From Sporomusa sp. (GTDB lineage Bacteria > Bacillota_C > Negativicutes > Sporomusales > Sporomusaceae), in the NCBI GenBank assembly GCA_029256645.1, contig JAQSXM010000133.1, forward strand, positions 1-11,646: a stretch of DNA of 11,646 nucleotides. The letters are read 5' to 3'. Position 1 is the first letter of the stretch; every line of letters starts with the position of its first letter. Position numbers and translations under genes: made by a program. The notes beneath the pieces were generated by a model that was not told where the DNA came from, ran no database searches, and saw only the letters and a program-made list of their open reading frames with translations. Below, one piece after another: positions 1-7,882 of the stretch.

Positions 1-1110
1 TGCAGCCACCTCAATAATCCCGTTCAGCTCACTGCCTAAGACTTCCTGACTAACTACGGTATTAGGGGTAACTATTGCCCCACTGACTACCACACCGCTC
101 TCAATCCGGGCCTGAGGCATTACAACAGTATCTTTAACCCGGGCTCCAGGCCCAATATAAACCCCGGGAAAAATCACCGAGTTTTCTACTTCTCCCATAA
201 TAATCGAGCCTTCAGCAATTAACGAGCAACGTGCACGGGCCTCCATTCCCTGATAGTGGGGTGGCAAGCTTAAACTTGGCGAATAAACAGGCCACTCATC
301 ACCAGTTAATACGATTTTGGGCTCATCGCCTAATAGGTCCATATTGGCCTCCCAGTAGCTATCTACGGTACCAACATCCTTCCAATAACCACTAAACCGA
401 TAGGCATACAAACGCAGCCTGGCGGCTAACATGCCTGGAATTATATCTTTACCAAAATCATGCGTTGATTCTTTGTTGGCGTCATCATACAACAGATATT
501 GTTTTAACACTTTCCAGGAAAAAATATACACACCCATTGATGCCTGATTACTCTTAGGCTGGCGAGGCTTCTCAGCAAACTCGGTGATTCGCCCGCTTGC
601 CGCTGTTTCCACAATTCCGAACCGGTTGACCTCATTCCAGGGTACCTCAATGACACCAAGTGTAACATCAGCCTGACATACCTTATGATAGTCAAGCATC
701 GCGGCATAATCCATCTTATACACATGATCACCGGACAACACAACCACATAACAAGGATCGTAATGATCAATGAACTCCATGTTTTGAAAGACAGCGTCAG
801 CCGTTCCAGTGTACCAATCGCCGCCACTCTCCCGGGCGTATGGCGGCAGAATATACACACCACCATCACGTCGGTCAAGATCCCAGGCGCTGCCAATACC
901 AACATAGGCATGGAGTGTCAGTGGCTCATACTGGGTCATTATACCCACTGTATCAATACCAGAATTGTGGCAATTACTTAAAGTAAAATCAATAATGCGG
1001 TATTGACCGCCAAACGGTACAGCAGGCTTGGCCGAATCTTTAGTCAATGCCCCCAGCCGAGTACCTTGCCCCCCAGCCAGCACCATGGCAATCCATTCTT
1101 TATTCCCCAT
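1..1110 (-). CDS. glgC: Glucose-1-phosphate adenylyltransferase (ADP-glucose pyrophosphorylase), 3' end cut by window edge
   Basis: Makes ADP-glucose and pyrophosphate from ATP and glucose-1-phosphate, the committed step of bacterial glycogen synthesis, in the cytoplasm. 370 codons are open from the ATG at 1110 to base 1 with no stop; Firmicute GlgC is about 380 residues, so only the C-terminal tip is missing. Visible motifs: nucleotide-binding loop GGQGTRL (residues 13-19), KPAVPFGG (28-35), WYTGTADAV (99-107), [10 protein letters not shown] with the metal/catalytic Asp (126-135, D128) and AEKP (179-182). A left-handed beta-helix of hexapeptide-like repeats follows (about 296-366, e.g. [15 protein letters not shown]). 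An AAGGAGG site (1116-1122) lies 5 nt before the ATG and fixes the start. Position 101 is Thr, where I recall Arg/Gln/Glu being common. glgD, glgA or glgB would be expected off the left edge. Family call is very secure. Confidence 0.96.
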   Translation of the reverse strand, partial: MGNKEWIAMVLAGGQGTRLGALTKDSAKPAVPFGGQYRIIDFTLSNCHNSGIDTVGIMTQYEPLTLHAYVGIGSAWDLDRRDGGVYILPPYARESGGDWYTGTADAVFQNMEFIDHYDPCYVVVLSGDHVYKMDYAAMLDYHKVCQADVTLGVIEVPWNEVNRFGIVETAASGRITEFAEKPRQPKSNQASMGVYIFSWKVLKQYLLYDDANKESTHDFGKDIIPGMLAARLRLYAYRFSGYWKDVGTVDSYWEANMDLLGDEPKIVLTGDEWPVYSPSLSLPPHYQGMEARARCSLIAEGSIIMGEVENSVIFPGVYIGPGARVKDTVVMPQARIESGVVVSGAIVTPNTVVSQEVLGSELNGIIEVAA

Positions 1111-1141
1111 ATGTCCCTCCTTGAAAGTAGCCCAGATAGCA

Positions 1142-1170
1142 GATATAACTACCTTATGCAAAAAAAGCAA
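1142..1170 (-). promoter_or_regulatory. Possible sigma-A type promoter of glgC
   Basis: On the minus strand TTGCTT (1170-1165) and TATATC (1147-1142) are separated by 17 nt. This would place the transcript start about 25 nt before the glgC ATG. Each hexamer matches the consensus only partly (TTG of TTGACA; TATA of TATAAT), so this is a plausible candidate and not a certain one. Confidence 0.35.
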
Positions 1171-1223
1171 TATCTAGAACAGCTTAATGCCCTTTTGATG
1201 ATTCTCGCTGCTACTCAAAATGA

Positions 1224-1257
1224 AAAGCGCCGTTTCTACATCGCAGAAAGGCGCTTT
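1224..1257 (-). repeat. Strong hairpin in the glgC upstream gap (terminator- or attenuator-like)
   Basis: AAAGCGCC (1224-1231) pairs with GGCGCTTT (1250-1257), and TTTCT (1233-1237) with AGAAA (1245-1249), around a 7-nt loop with one bulged G at 1232. Read on the minus strand the stem runs into CTTTTCATTTTGAG, a broken U-tract, so it could stop transcription coming from the right. It lies about 110 nt upstream of glgC, with no minus-strand gene behind it until the glucosaminidase. It could also be part of a dispersed repeat together with the adjacent palindrome at 1268-1294. Confidence 0.5.
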
Positions 1258-1267
1258 GACTCCGGGT

Positions 1268-1294
1268 GACTCATGGGGACGGTTCTCTTGAGTC
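1268..1294. repeat. REP-like palindromic repeat of the GGGGACGGTTCTCT class
   Basis: GACTCA (1268-1273) and TGAGTC (1289-1294) form a perfect 6-bp inverted repeat around TGGGGACGGTTCTCT. From memory, the core GGGGACGGTTCTCT / AGAACCGTCCCC, flanked by short complementary arms, recurs in many copies in clostridial and related genomes, often near REP-associated tyrosine transposases. The inverted repeat is seen directly. The family assignment is recall and inference, and no transposase is present here. Confidence 0.45.
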
Positions 1295-1393
1295 TGATTT
1301 TATTTATTACTTATTTCACTGGAGACCCTGAAAGAGAAGACTGGTAGAACAGATAGCTTCTTTGGCTTCTATTACACTAGAGCATATTTGCGC
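1295..1393. other. Intergenic stretch with no gene seen
   Basis: Part of the ~355-bp gap between glgC (start 1110) and the membrane-protein gene (start 1467). It begins T-rich (TGATTTTATTTATTAC, from 1295), just after the palindrome ending at 1294, and otherwise shows no ORF with a ribosome binding site, tRNA-like fold or clear promoter on either strand. Confidence 0.5.
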
Positions 1394-1432
1394 TTTAAGG
1401 TGATTTAAGGTAATCTTAGGTATTATCTAGGT
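1394..1432 (+). promoter_or_regulatory. Four phased direct repeats, probable response-regulator operator
   Basis: TTTAAGGT occurs exactly at 1394-1401 and 1404-1411, followed by degenerate copies TCTTAGGT (1414-1421) and ATCTAGGT (1425-1432). The starts are 10, 10 and 11 bp apart, one helical turn each. Tandem half-sites at 10-11 bp are the typical arrangement bound by OmpR/PhoB-family response regulators, and the TTAAGG core recalls PmrA/QseB-type boxes. The array ends 34 bp before the start codon of the membrane-protein gene. A -10-like TATTAT lies inside the array at 1421-1426, and weaker TAAATA (1432-1437) follows. No good -35 is visible, as expected if an activator recruits polymerase. 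The repeats are seen; the binding protein is inferred. Confidence 0.5.
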
Positions 1433-1466
1433 AAATAGTCCAATATCAGAGTAAGGAGTGACTCTA

Positions 1467-1796
1467 TTGTTTAACTTTATCGTAGAATATAAATGGATAA
1501 TCCTATTAGTTTTCGAATTTCTTGCCTGGGTGGCAACCCTCTCCATGTTCTACGCCAGATACAAAATGAGATCTCAGATATGGTTCCGCCTGGCATCGCT
1601 AGCGCTAGTTCTTACTGGTGTAATTCCGCAAGTGCTATTAGGTGTAATTAACTTTATCACAACCAAAGAGGTTGATTTATTCACACTCGCAATTGTGCTT
1701 TTAATTGTATATGGGCTCACCATCGGTAAAAATCAAGTGAAAGCGATAGATTGTTGGGCACAAAAAAGATTCTCCAGTAATTCAGATGATCACTAA
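1467..1796 (+). CDS. Small three-helix membrane protein of unknown function
   Basis: 109 residues if translation starts at TTG 1467, which lies 8 nt after AAGGAG (1453-1458). The frame is also open from a GTG at 1458, but that codon overlaps the ribosome binding site itself and has none of its own, so TTG is preferred. Three hydrophobic segments are visible: about residues 8-28 (IILLVFEFLAWVATLSMFY), 38-59 (FRLASLALVLTGVIPQVLL) and 65-83 (FTLAIVLLIVYGLTI). Basic stretches (ARYKMRSQ, GKNQVK) lie between and after them, and the tail is polar (RFSSNSDDH). No catalytic motif or family is recognised. It is the only plus-strand gene, sits behind a phased-repeat operator candidate, and its stop lies 13 bp from the stop of the convergent glucosaminidase gene with no terminator between. 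Coding status is likely from the ribosome binding site and clean membrane topology. Confidence 0.7.
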   Translation: MFNFIVEYKWIILLVFEFLAWVATLSMFYARYKMRSQIWFRLASLALVLTGVIPQVLLGVINFITTKEVDLFTLAIVLLIVYGLTIGKNQVKAIDCWAQKRFSSNSDDH

Positions 1797-1809
1797 CTTG
1801 CGCTGCTAA

Positions 1810-2412
1810 CTAATCACCGTTCAATATCTTCTGGTGAATCCGCAATATCTTCTGACCATACGTTGTTCCCGGGACAGCCCATTTGCCGTTCAGTTCAGTC
1901 CAGGTACGCGCTTGTCCAAATTTTGCAGTACGTTTGACTAACTCATACCGTGGGTCAACGATTTCCAGCTCGGGAGGCTTAGTTGAAGTATACGCCAGAA
2001 GGTGCTGTACCTGAGCTCTAACGCCAACTTGAGCGTTAGGAAACCAAGCACCCTTTACCCCACCACCGGTTGTGCCCAGCCCACAATAATTATTCTGTAG
2101 CGGCACAACATCACCGCCATAGCGAAAATGTCCGGTCTCATGGATTGCCTGAGCGAATGCCACGTCAGGCCTGATTCCCTCTAAACGGCTTTCTTGATAA
2201 AAATAACTCACAAGTTGTTCAATCGATACTGTTAGTAATGGCATACGGCCTTTTTTACGCAAATAATTGATACATTGCTCCTGGGTAGCCAAAGGCTCTC
2301 CCCTAATCGATAAATCTATATTGGACAGTGTCTTCAACTCTATCGGCATGTCCTTCCCCAAAGCAGGGTGAGGGAAAGGGAAAAGCAAAAGCAAAAACAA
2401 TAAAAATATCAA
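1810..2412 (-). CDS. Secreted glucosaminidase-domain protein (peptidoglycan hydrolase)
   Basis: 200 residues. Members of this family (Glucosaminidase domain; FlgJ, LytG, AcmA relatives) cleave the glycan strand of peptidoglycan at N-acetylglucosamine. A hydrophobic N-terminus (residues 1-19, many Leu/Phe, ending PHPALG) looks like a signal peptide although it has no basic n-region. The domain runs from about residue 45 to 198, with the likely catalytic Glu in AFAQAIHETGHF (E92) and the downstream NNYCGLG motif (107-113) typical of the fold. The C-terminal YGQKILRIHQKIL is also typical. Start is a TTG at 2412, with GGAG (2421-2424) 8 nt upstream; there is no ATG nearby. No cell-wall binding repeats are present, so it may act near the membrane, in spore-wall turnover or in growth. 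No convincing promoter was seen in 2413-2555. Exact substrate bond is unknown. Confidence 0.85.
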   Translation of the reverse strand: MIFLLFLLLLFPFPHPALGKDMPIELKTLSNIDLSIRGEPLATQEQCINYLRKKGRMPLLTVSIEQLVSYFYQESRLEGIRPDVAFAQAIHETGHFRYGGDVVPLQNNYCGLGTTGGGVKGAWFPNAQVGVRAQVQHLLAYTSTKPPELEIVDPRYELVKRTAKFGQARTWTELNGKWAVPGTTYGQKILRIHQKILNGD

Positions 2413-2555
2413 AATATCAACTCCAAAGTGTTCAATTTAACATAGCTTTATTCATTCCCCCTTAGAAAGACTTTATCCTGCTTGGAGAGTAGCTGATATA
2501 CTTACTACCCTGGCATTGGACAAGCCGGTCGACTATCCATTCACAAAATCCCATG

Positions 2556-2602
2556 CTGAAAAACTGACCTACTGTTACCACAACAGTGGGTCAGTTTTTC
2601 AG
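2556..2602 (-). terminator. Intrinsic terminator after the M29 aminopeptidase gene
   Basis: Nearly perfect 21-bp stem: 2556-2576 (CTGAAAAACTGACC then T then ACTGTT) pairs with 2582-2602 around a 5-nt loop, with one G-T wobble. It begins 9 nt after the aminopeptidase stop codon. The A- and T-tracts lie inside the stem (AAAAA/TTTTT), so it could act in both directions. It separates the regulator-peptidase unit from the glucosaminidase gene. Confidence 0.85.
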
Positions 2603-2611
2603 TATGTCTTG

Positions 2612-3703
2612 TTATACCCATTTTTCCGGATTGAGTTCTGCCAGCTCAGGCAGCACAAACCGTCCGTCCTTACGAACAAGTTTGTCATCAAACCAAATTT
2701 CACCGCCACCATAAGCCGGAGTCTGAATCGAGACCATATCCCAGTGAATAGCCGACCTGTTGCCATTAAACGCCGTGTCGTAGGCGTTACCGGGGGTAAG
2801 GTGGAAACTGCCGCAGATCTTCTCATCAAACAAGATATCGCGCATGGGATGGTGAATGTACGGATTTAACCCCAGCGCAAACTCGCCAATATAGCGGGCG
2901 CCTGCATCAGTATCGAGAATCTGGTTCAATTTTTCGGTATTATTGGCGCTAGCCTCCACTATTTTGCCGTTTTCGAACCGGAGGCGGACATTATCGAAAG
3001 CCGTTCCCTGGCAGATTGTCGGGCAGTTATACGCTATAATACCATTGACTGAATCTTTGACTGGAGCGGTAAATACTTCACCATCTGGAATATTTCTCAG
3101 GCCGCAGGATTTCATTACCGGTATACCTTTTATGGAAAAATGAAGGTCAGTACCCGGACCGGTAATGCATACCTTGTCTGTCTGTTCTACAAGTTTCACC
3201 AGCGGTTGCTCGGCCGCAGCCAGTCTGGCGTAGTCCAGATTGCTGACTCTAAAATAAAAGTCGGTAAACGCCTCAGTGCTCATCCCGGCCATCTGAGCCA
3301 TAGACGGCCCGGGATAACGCAGCACACACCATTTGGTTTTAGCAATGCGGACATCGGTATGCACTGCCTTCCACCATAGCTGTTGGTACATTTGCGCCTT
3401 TTCGGGCGGCAAATCGGACAATTCACTCACGTTATCATAGGCTCTGACAGCGATGTAGGCGTCCATGTTCTGCATACGATCGGCTTCCCAACCGGCAATC
3501 AGGTTTATTTGGGGTTCTTCTCCCTCCAGCAGCAGCGCCCGCTGCAAAGCTGCACTCTTAACTGTGACAAAGGGTTTACCGCCTGCCTGGTATGCTGCAG
3601 CCACTAATGCCCTGGCAAGATCATGCCCGCCATCAAAGACCTCAATCAGTAATTTTTCTCCTTTTTGCAGGCGCACCGAGTAGTTAATAAGGTTGCCGGC
3701 CAA
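2612..3703 (-). CDS. Aminopeptidase, peptidase family M29
   Basis: 363 residues. M29 enzymes (AmpS, aminopeptidase T, PepS) are cytoplasmic dimetal exopeptidases that remove N-terminal residues from short peptides. The metal ligands known for the family are all present in order: E209 in [10 protein letters not shown]274 in GEFALG, H301 in SFHLTPG, and H320 and D322 in AIHWDMV; the catalytic Tyr is probably Y308 in GNAYD. The protein is about 40 residues shorter at the N-terminus than AmpS-type enzymes. The first usable start is TTG 3703, which lies 58 nt inside the end of the regulator gene and has only a weak ribosome binding site. The frame is closed upstream by TAA/TGA near 3775, so a longer protein would need a non-standard start. 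It probably relies on translational coupling to the regulator. In this context it is expected to cleave peptides brought in by the Gsi-like importer. Confidence 0.93.
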   Translation of the reverse strand: MAGNLINYSVRLQKGEKLLIEVFDGGHDLARALVAAAYQAGGKPFVTVKSAALQRALLLEGEEPQINLIAGWEADRMQNMDAYIAVRAYDNVSELSDLPPEKAQMYQQLWWKAVHTDVRIAKTKWCVLRYPGPSMAQMAGMSTEAFTDFYFRVSNLDYARLAAAEQPLVKLVEQTDKVCITGPGTDLHFSIKGIPVMKSCGLRNIPDGEVFTAPVKDSVNGIIAYNCPTICQGTAFDNVRLRFENGKIVEASANNTEKLNQILDTDAGARYIGEFALGLNPYIHHPMRDILFDEKICGSFHLTPGNAYDTAFNGNRSAIHWDMVSIQTPAYGGGEIWFDDKLVRKDGRFVLPELAELNPEKWV

Positions 3704-5754
3704 TATCTTTCTATACCTTTGGGGGTTACAAAGCTGCCTTGCCGCCCGCGTCCGACTTCGAGCAATTTATCATTCTTTAACAGTTGCATCCGGTAACGGA
3801 GCTGTTGCTCAGTTATGTCCCAGCCCCCCGCCTGCATTTGACTGATCACATAATTTCTGCCAACGGCAGACCGGGCTTGTTGTATCGTTTGCAGAATGAC
3901 TGCTACCTCTTGGATAAAACCTTTACTTACATAAGCCTGATAGACAGTCTCCAGCTCATGGTCTACATGTGCAGTTACCTCCTGGCAACTACTGATTGAC
4001 CTCTTAAATATCAGATGCTCTGGCAAAACAACATCTTCAACAACATGAGCCAGGTAATGGATGATGTTCTCAAGCTCTCTGATATTCCCTGGCCAGTGAT
4101 AACCCAGCATGTCATCCAGGCTTTCCTGCGAACACCGGAAAACCGGCCGTTTAAGCTCATTGCAAATTTGTTTAATAAATTCCTGGACCAATAAAGGGAT
4201 ATCTTCTTTGCGCTCACGCAACGCCGGTATATAGATCGGGAGAACATGCAGGCGATAGTACAAATCTGCCCGGAACAATCCGGCCTGTACCATTTCTTCC
4301 AAGTTCCGGTTTGTCGCGGCAATAACGCGGATATCTACCGGAATAACGCGATTACCGCCTACTTTCATGATTTCCCGTTCCTGCAGTACCCTTAATAATC
4401 TATTTTGAATAACTGACGAAGCATCGCCAATCTCATCCAAAAAAATCGTGCCCTTATGAGCCTGTTCAAACAACCCAATATGACCGCCTTTTTTCGCCCC
4501 TGTAAAAGAGCCTTCTTCATAACCGAATAATTCACTTTCGAGCAGCGATTCTGATATAGCGGCAAAATTAACCCCGACAAACGGCTCCCATCTACGGGAT
4601 GACGCATTATGGATAGCCTGCGCCAATAACTCTTTCCCTGTTCCCGTTTCGCCCAAAAGCAAGACTGTTGAATTGCTCTTCGCCATTTTTCGGGCGATGG
4701 TGGACATTTTCTTGAATGATCCGCTGATACCGGCAAGGTCATTAAAGGTATATTTGGCAAAAAGCCCCTTGCTGGTCTGCTTTCTGCGATAATCATGTTC
4801 TAACTTATTGATTTCCGATGCTCTGCGGAAAAGAATTAGATAGCCGTAGTTCCGCCCCTCGATCAGAATATGAGTTTTCCGAAAGAAAAAGGTTTGGTTT
4901 TCCCAGTTTATTACCTCTTCTTTTTCATAAGGCAATTGGCAGATAATCTGGAAAAACTGAGTTTGTATACATTTAGCTGCTTTTTGGCCTATAATATTTC
5001 GGCCTTGTAGATGCAAAATTCCCAAGGCTTTCTGATTTGTAATACGAATGGTATCCTCTTCATCAATGGCAAGTACCCCATCTTCAATTTGATCAACAAT
5101 GGCTTCAAGGTGGTTTCGCAGCAGATTGGCTTTTTGAATCTCATCACTTAATTCTTTGGTGATGTAGACAACAGAATGAACATAACGCGATGTCAACCTG
5201 CGTAAATCCAAGATTCCATATTTGAAGTGGGCATATATTTCAATCCATGTTGCAAAATCAAGGACACGGGAACCAATATCGATCACCTTGGCAATGGTAT
5301 GTGGTACAAACCTAGCTTCCCCGGGAGTAACTGCAATGCTGATTTCCGGAGGATAAGTCGTCTCTCCAGGATAAAAGGGGTAAAAGTCCAGATCTATTCC
5401 TGACTCTTTTAACAGAGCTATCGTCTCAAGAGCGCGCTCCTTACCATCATTGACAAGTAAGACTTTCATCCCGCGCGGGATTTCCAGCACAGCGCGGATA
5501 TTGGAGTAATTGATAGTTCGCTGGGCTATAATTATCTTTGCGTCTGGGGGAATATAGGGCTTGATGGCAGGAATGATGACATCACTGGATGCTACAATTA
5601 AAGAACCGGCAGCTATCGGAAGATAGGCAAGCTGACTAATTGTACGCCCTTCAATATTAAAATCATCTGACATACCAAGCTCATAACATTTGTTGATATT
5701 GGCTTGGAGAGTCTGGTCATGTAGTGTAATAAAGGTTATTGTATTTCTCTCCAT
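3646..5754 (-). CDS. Sigma-54 dependent transcriptional activator with PrpR_N-like sensor domain
   Basis: 702 residues, cytoplasmic. Residues about 5-180 resemble the PrpR N-terminal domain (named after the Salmonella propionate activator), a ligand-sensing module. A PAS-like region follows (about 210-310, [16 protein letters not shown]). The AAA+ enhancer-binding domain spans about 338-565: Walker A GETGTGKE (368-375), the sigma-54 contact loop as GSFTGA (415-420, usually GAFTGA), Walker B TIFLDE (436-441), sensor AATNRN (479-484), Arg-finger region RADLYYRL (495-502) and [10 protein letters not shown] (554-563). The C-terminus (about 605-690, [26 protein letters not shown]) looks like a winged helix and replaces the usual Fis-type helix. 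ATG 5754 has only a weak GGCGGG site. The gene follows the importer terminator and overlaps the peptidase gene, so it likely controls one or both. The effector is unknown. Confidence 0.93.
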   Translation of the reverse strand: MERNTITFITLHDQTLQANINKCYELGMSDDFNIEGRTISQLAYLPIAAGSLIVASSDVIIPAIKPYIPPDAKIIIAQRTINYSNIRAVLEIPRGMKVLLVNDGKERALETIALLKESGIDLDFYPFYPGETTYPPEISIAVTPGEARFVPHTIAKVIDIGSRVLDFATWIEIYAHFKYGILDLRRLTSRYVHSVVYITKELSDEIQKANLLRNHLEAIVDQIEDGVLAIDEEDTIRITNQKALGILHLQGRNIIGQKAAKCIQTQFFQIICQLPYEKEEVINWENQTFFFRKTHILIEGRNYGYLILFRRASEINKLEHDYRRKQTSKGLFAKYTFNDLAGISGSFKKMSTIARKMAKSNSTVLLLGETGTGKELLAQAIHNASSRRWEPFVGVNFAAISESLLESELFGYEEGSFTGAKKGGHIGLFEQAHKGTIFLDEIGDASSVIQNRLLRVLQEREIMKVGGNRVIPVDIRVIAATNRNLEEMVQAGLFRADLYYRLHVLPIYIPALRERKEDIPLLVQEFIKQICNELKRPVFRCSQESLDDMLGYHWPGNIRELENIIHYLAHVVEDVVLPEHLIFKRSISSCQEVTAHVDHELETVYQAYVSKGFIQEVAVILQTIQQARSAVGRNYVISQMQAGGWDITEQQLRYRMQLLKNDKLLEVGRGRQGSFVTPKGIERYWPATLLTTRCACKKEKNY

Positions 5755-5773
5755 TAACTAGATGTCCCGCCTT

Positions 5774-5816
5774 TTACATGTAATACTTTTATATGTATCA
5801 TTGTACGTAATGTAGT
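5774..5816 (-). promoter_or_regulatory. Possible promoter and palindromic site upstream of the regulator gene
   Basis: On the minus strand a good -10, TATAAA (5793-5788), has only a weak -35 17 nt upstream, ACTACA (5816-5811). Between this -10 and the ATG at 5754 lies the perfect 10-bp palindrome TTACATGTAA (5774-5783), with the smaller palindrome TACGTA (5804-5809) inside the promoter spacer. The palindromes could serve autoregulation. No -24/-12 (sigma-54) element was recognised here. Confidence 0.3.
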
Positions 5817-5862
5817 TAAAATCCTTGTTTTCCCCAAAAACGCTTAACCTAATACAACAATA

Positions 5863-5882
5863 GGCGACTCACTTGAGCCGCC
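5863..5882 (-). terminator. Terminator of the peptide-importer operon
   Basis: GGCGACTC (5863-5870) pairs with GAGCCGCC (5875-5882) around a 4-nt loop, 8 bp with one G-T wobble on the RNA. It lies about 30 nt after the last importer gene. On the minus strand it is followed by TATTGTTGTATT, a U-rich but interrupted tract, so termination may be partial and allow some read-through into the regulator gene. Confidence 0.65.
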
Positions 5883-5911
5883 ATTGCATCTTCCGGAACT
5901 TCAGGGGTGAA

Positions 5912-6886
5912 TCAGTTATGATACAGATGACAAGCCACCTGATAACTGCCTGACATTTGTACCATTTCCGGCCTGTTCACCTTACATACATCCATGACTT
6001 TGGGGCAGCGCGGCGAAAACGCGCACCCTTGCGGCGGATTTGCCGGTGACGGCACATCACCCTGCAAAACGACCCGCTCCCGTTTTGCCAGAGGATCTGC
6101 CAGCGGTATGGCTGACAGCAGCGCCTGTGTATACGGGTGCCGGGGGTTTTCGTACAAATCCTCGGCAGCCCCAATTTCCACCAACCGGCCTAAGTACATA
6201 ACGCCAACCCGGCTGCTGATGTGACGAACGACAGACAAGTCGTGGGATATGAACAGGTACGTCAGCCCCAACTGCTCCTGTAAATCCTGCAATAAGTTAA
6301 TAATTTGCGCTTGGATCGATACATCTAACGCCGAAACCGGTTCGTCGGCAATGATTAGTTTGGGCCGCAGGATGAGCGAACGGGCGATACCCACCCGTTG
6401 CCGCTGCCCGCCCGAGAACTCATGCGGATAGCGGCGGCCTTGTTCGGCTGTCAGTCCACACAGTTCCAGTGTTTCGTTCACCCTGCGGCTGATTTCCTGC
6501 CTGTCAGTCACACCATGGGCCGGCAGGGCTTCGCCGATAATGTCGGCCACTGTCAGCCGCGGATTTAACGATGCGTATGGGTCTTGAAAAACCATCTGAA
6601 TATCTTTGCGCTTTCGCCGCATTTCTTCCCGGCTAAGTTTAGCCAAATCGGCTCCATCGAAGTAAACCTTACCTGAGGTGGGTTCTATCAGCCGCAGGAT
6701 GGTCCGGCCGGCCGTAGACTTGCCGCACCCTGATTCGCCAACAATTCCGAGCGTTTCACCGCAGCGTACTGTAAAAGATATATCATCTACAGCTTTTACA
6801 TACCCGGTTACCTGTTTCAATAGGCCACCGCGAATTTCGAAATATTTTTTGAGATTCTTAACTTCCAGCAATGGTTCCTGTGCCAC
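5912..6886 (-). CDS. oppF: Peptide ABC transporter ATPase, OppF/DppF type
   Basis: 324 residues, the second ATPase of the importer; hydrolyses ATP on the cytoplasmic face to drive peptide uptake. Motifs: Walker A GESGCGKS (50-57), Q-loop Q101 in [11 protein letters not shown], signature FSGGQRQR (157-164), Walker B and D-loop [12 protein letters not shown] (177-188), switch His H215 in ISHDLSVV. The C-terminal oligopeptide-transporter extension carries four cysteines (C288, C294, C301, C319) in GCAFSPRCP...C...C, an arrangement known in Opp/Dpp ATPases and linked to an Fe-S cluster in mycobacterial OppD. The start is GTG 6886, preceded by AAGGAGGAGAACAAG, and overlaps the end of the preceding ATPase gene by 29 nt, implying translational coupling. 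In E. coli GsiA this half is fused to the other ATPase. Last gene before the operon terminator. Confidence 0.95.
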   Translation of the reverse strand: MAQEPLLEVKNLKKYFEIRGGLLKQVTGYVKAVDDISFTVRCGETLGIVGESGCGKSTAGRTILRLIEPTSGKVYFDGADLAKLSREEMRRKRKDIQMVFQDPYASLNPRLTVADIIGEALPAHGVTDRQEISRRVNETLELCGLTAEQGRRYPHEFSGGQRQRVGIARSLILRPKLIIADEPVSALDVSIQAQIINLLQDLQEQLGLTYLFISHDLSVVRHISSRVGVMYLGRLVEIGAAEDLYENPRHPYTQALLSAIPLADPLAKRERVVLQGDVPSPANPPQGCAFSPRCPKVMDVCKVNRPEMVQMSGSYQVACHLYHN

Positions 6887-7871
6887 CTTGTTCTCCTCCT
6901 TTCCCGTACAGCCAGCAGCGACAGGTATGGCTGTCGGCTACCGTCAGCAGCTCAGGATTGTCGAACTGACATTGATCCATAGCATGCAGGCAACGGGGAG
7001 CAAACCGGCACCCTGGCGGCATATTTGACAGTGGCGGGACCTGGCCGGGAATCGGAACCAGACGCGCTATCTTCTTATTCGGCCGCGGTATAGATTGCAT
7101 AAGTCCAATTGTGTACGGATGCCTGGGGTCTTTAAACAAGCTGACTACATCTGCCTCCTCGACAATTTGGCCGGCGTACATAACCAGTACCCGCTCGCAC
7201 ATCTCAGCTACCACTCCCAGGTCATGGGTTATCATAATGATTGATGCGCCTGTTTCCTCGCGCATCTGGCGCATCAAGTCCAAAATCTGGGCCTGAATAG
7301 TGACATCCAGTGCCGTAGTAGGCTCGTCTGCAAGCAAGAGTTGGGGACGGCAGGCCAGCGCCATGGCAATCATGACCCGCTGCCTCATCCCCCCCGACAA
7401 TTGATGCGGGTAGTCTTTAGCCACAGCCTCGGCCCGGGGGATACCTACCTTTTTTAGCATTTCCAGCGTTAGAACTCGCGCCTCTTTACCGCTTACTTGA
7501 CGGTGCAGTAAGATAGCTTCATCAATCTGCTTACCAACAGTGTACACCGGATTAAGCGAAGTCATAGGTTCCTGAAACACCATAGAAATCCGGTTGCCGC
7601 GAATATCATGCATCTCATTCTCTGGCAGCAACAGCAAATCCCGGCCGTCAAACTTGATCATACCGTCAATGCCGGCTGTTGCCTGGGGAAGCAGCCGCAT
7701 AATCGCAAGCGATGTGACTGACTTGCCACAGCCCGATTCTCCCACAATACCAAGAGTTTCGCCCTCATTAAGGTGAAAAGAGACTCCGCTTACAGCTGTT
7801 ACAGTCGAATCTTGGCCACGAAATGCAATCTTAAGATTATTTATTTCCAGTAATTTGGCTTTCGTCGTCAT
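6858..7871 (-). CDS. oppD: Peptide ABC transporter ATPase, OppD/DppD type
   Basis: 337 residues, first ATPase of the importer. Walker A GESGCGKS (44-51), Q-loop Q100 in [11 protein letters not shown], signature LSGGMRQR (158-165), Walker [13 protein letters not shown] (178-189), switch His H216 in ITHDLGVV. The C-terminal extension again has a Cys cluster (C288, C294, C301, then C317/C319). The tail is Gly-rich and covers the GTG start of the downstream ATPase gene. ATG 7871 is preceded by GAGGGGGG and lies 11 nt after the stop of the upstream permease gene, a tight operon junction. With the other ATPase it corresponds to the two halves of E. coli GsiA. Confidence 0.95.
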   Translation of the reverse strand: MTTKAKLLEINNLKIAFRGQDSTVTAVSGVSFHLNEGETLGIVGESGCGKSVTSLAIMRLLPQATAGIDGMIKFDGRDLLLLPENEMHDIRGNRISMVFQEPMTSLNPVYTVGKQIDEAILLHRQVSGKEARVLTLEMLKKVGIPRAEAVAKDYPHQLSGGMRQRVMIAMALACRPQLLLADEPTTALDVTIQAQILDLMRQMREETGASIIMITHDLGVVAEMCERVLVMYAGQIVEEADVVSLFKDPRHPYTIGLMQSIPRPNKKIARLVPIPGQVPPLSNMPPGCRFAPRCLHAMDQCQFDNPELLTVADSHTCRCWLYGKGGEQGGTGTIAGS

Positions 7872-7882
7872 CTTTTCCCCCC

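Noticed and set aside
1003..1269. 88-residue plus-strand frame over the start of glgC
   Set aside because: Mostly antisense to glgC, no ribosome binding site, composition without protein-like features.
1458..1466. GTG start for the small membrane protein
   Set aside because: The codon overlaps the AAGGAG site that correctly serves the TTG at 1467.
2413..2520. Sporulation-sigma promoter for the glucosaminidase (GTATA with GGATAAAGT-like -10 on the minus strand)
   Set aside because: Spacing between the two elements is about 18 nt, longer than expected for sigma-F/G promoters, and the match is too weak to list.
2516..2869. 117-residue plus-strand frame through the terminator and peptidase end
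   Set aside because: Runs across a strong terminator hairpin and is antisense to the M29 gene; no homology recognised.
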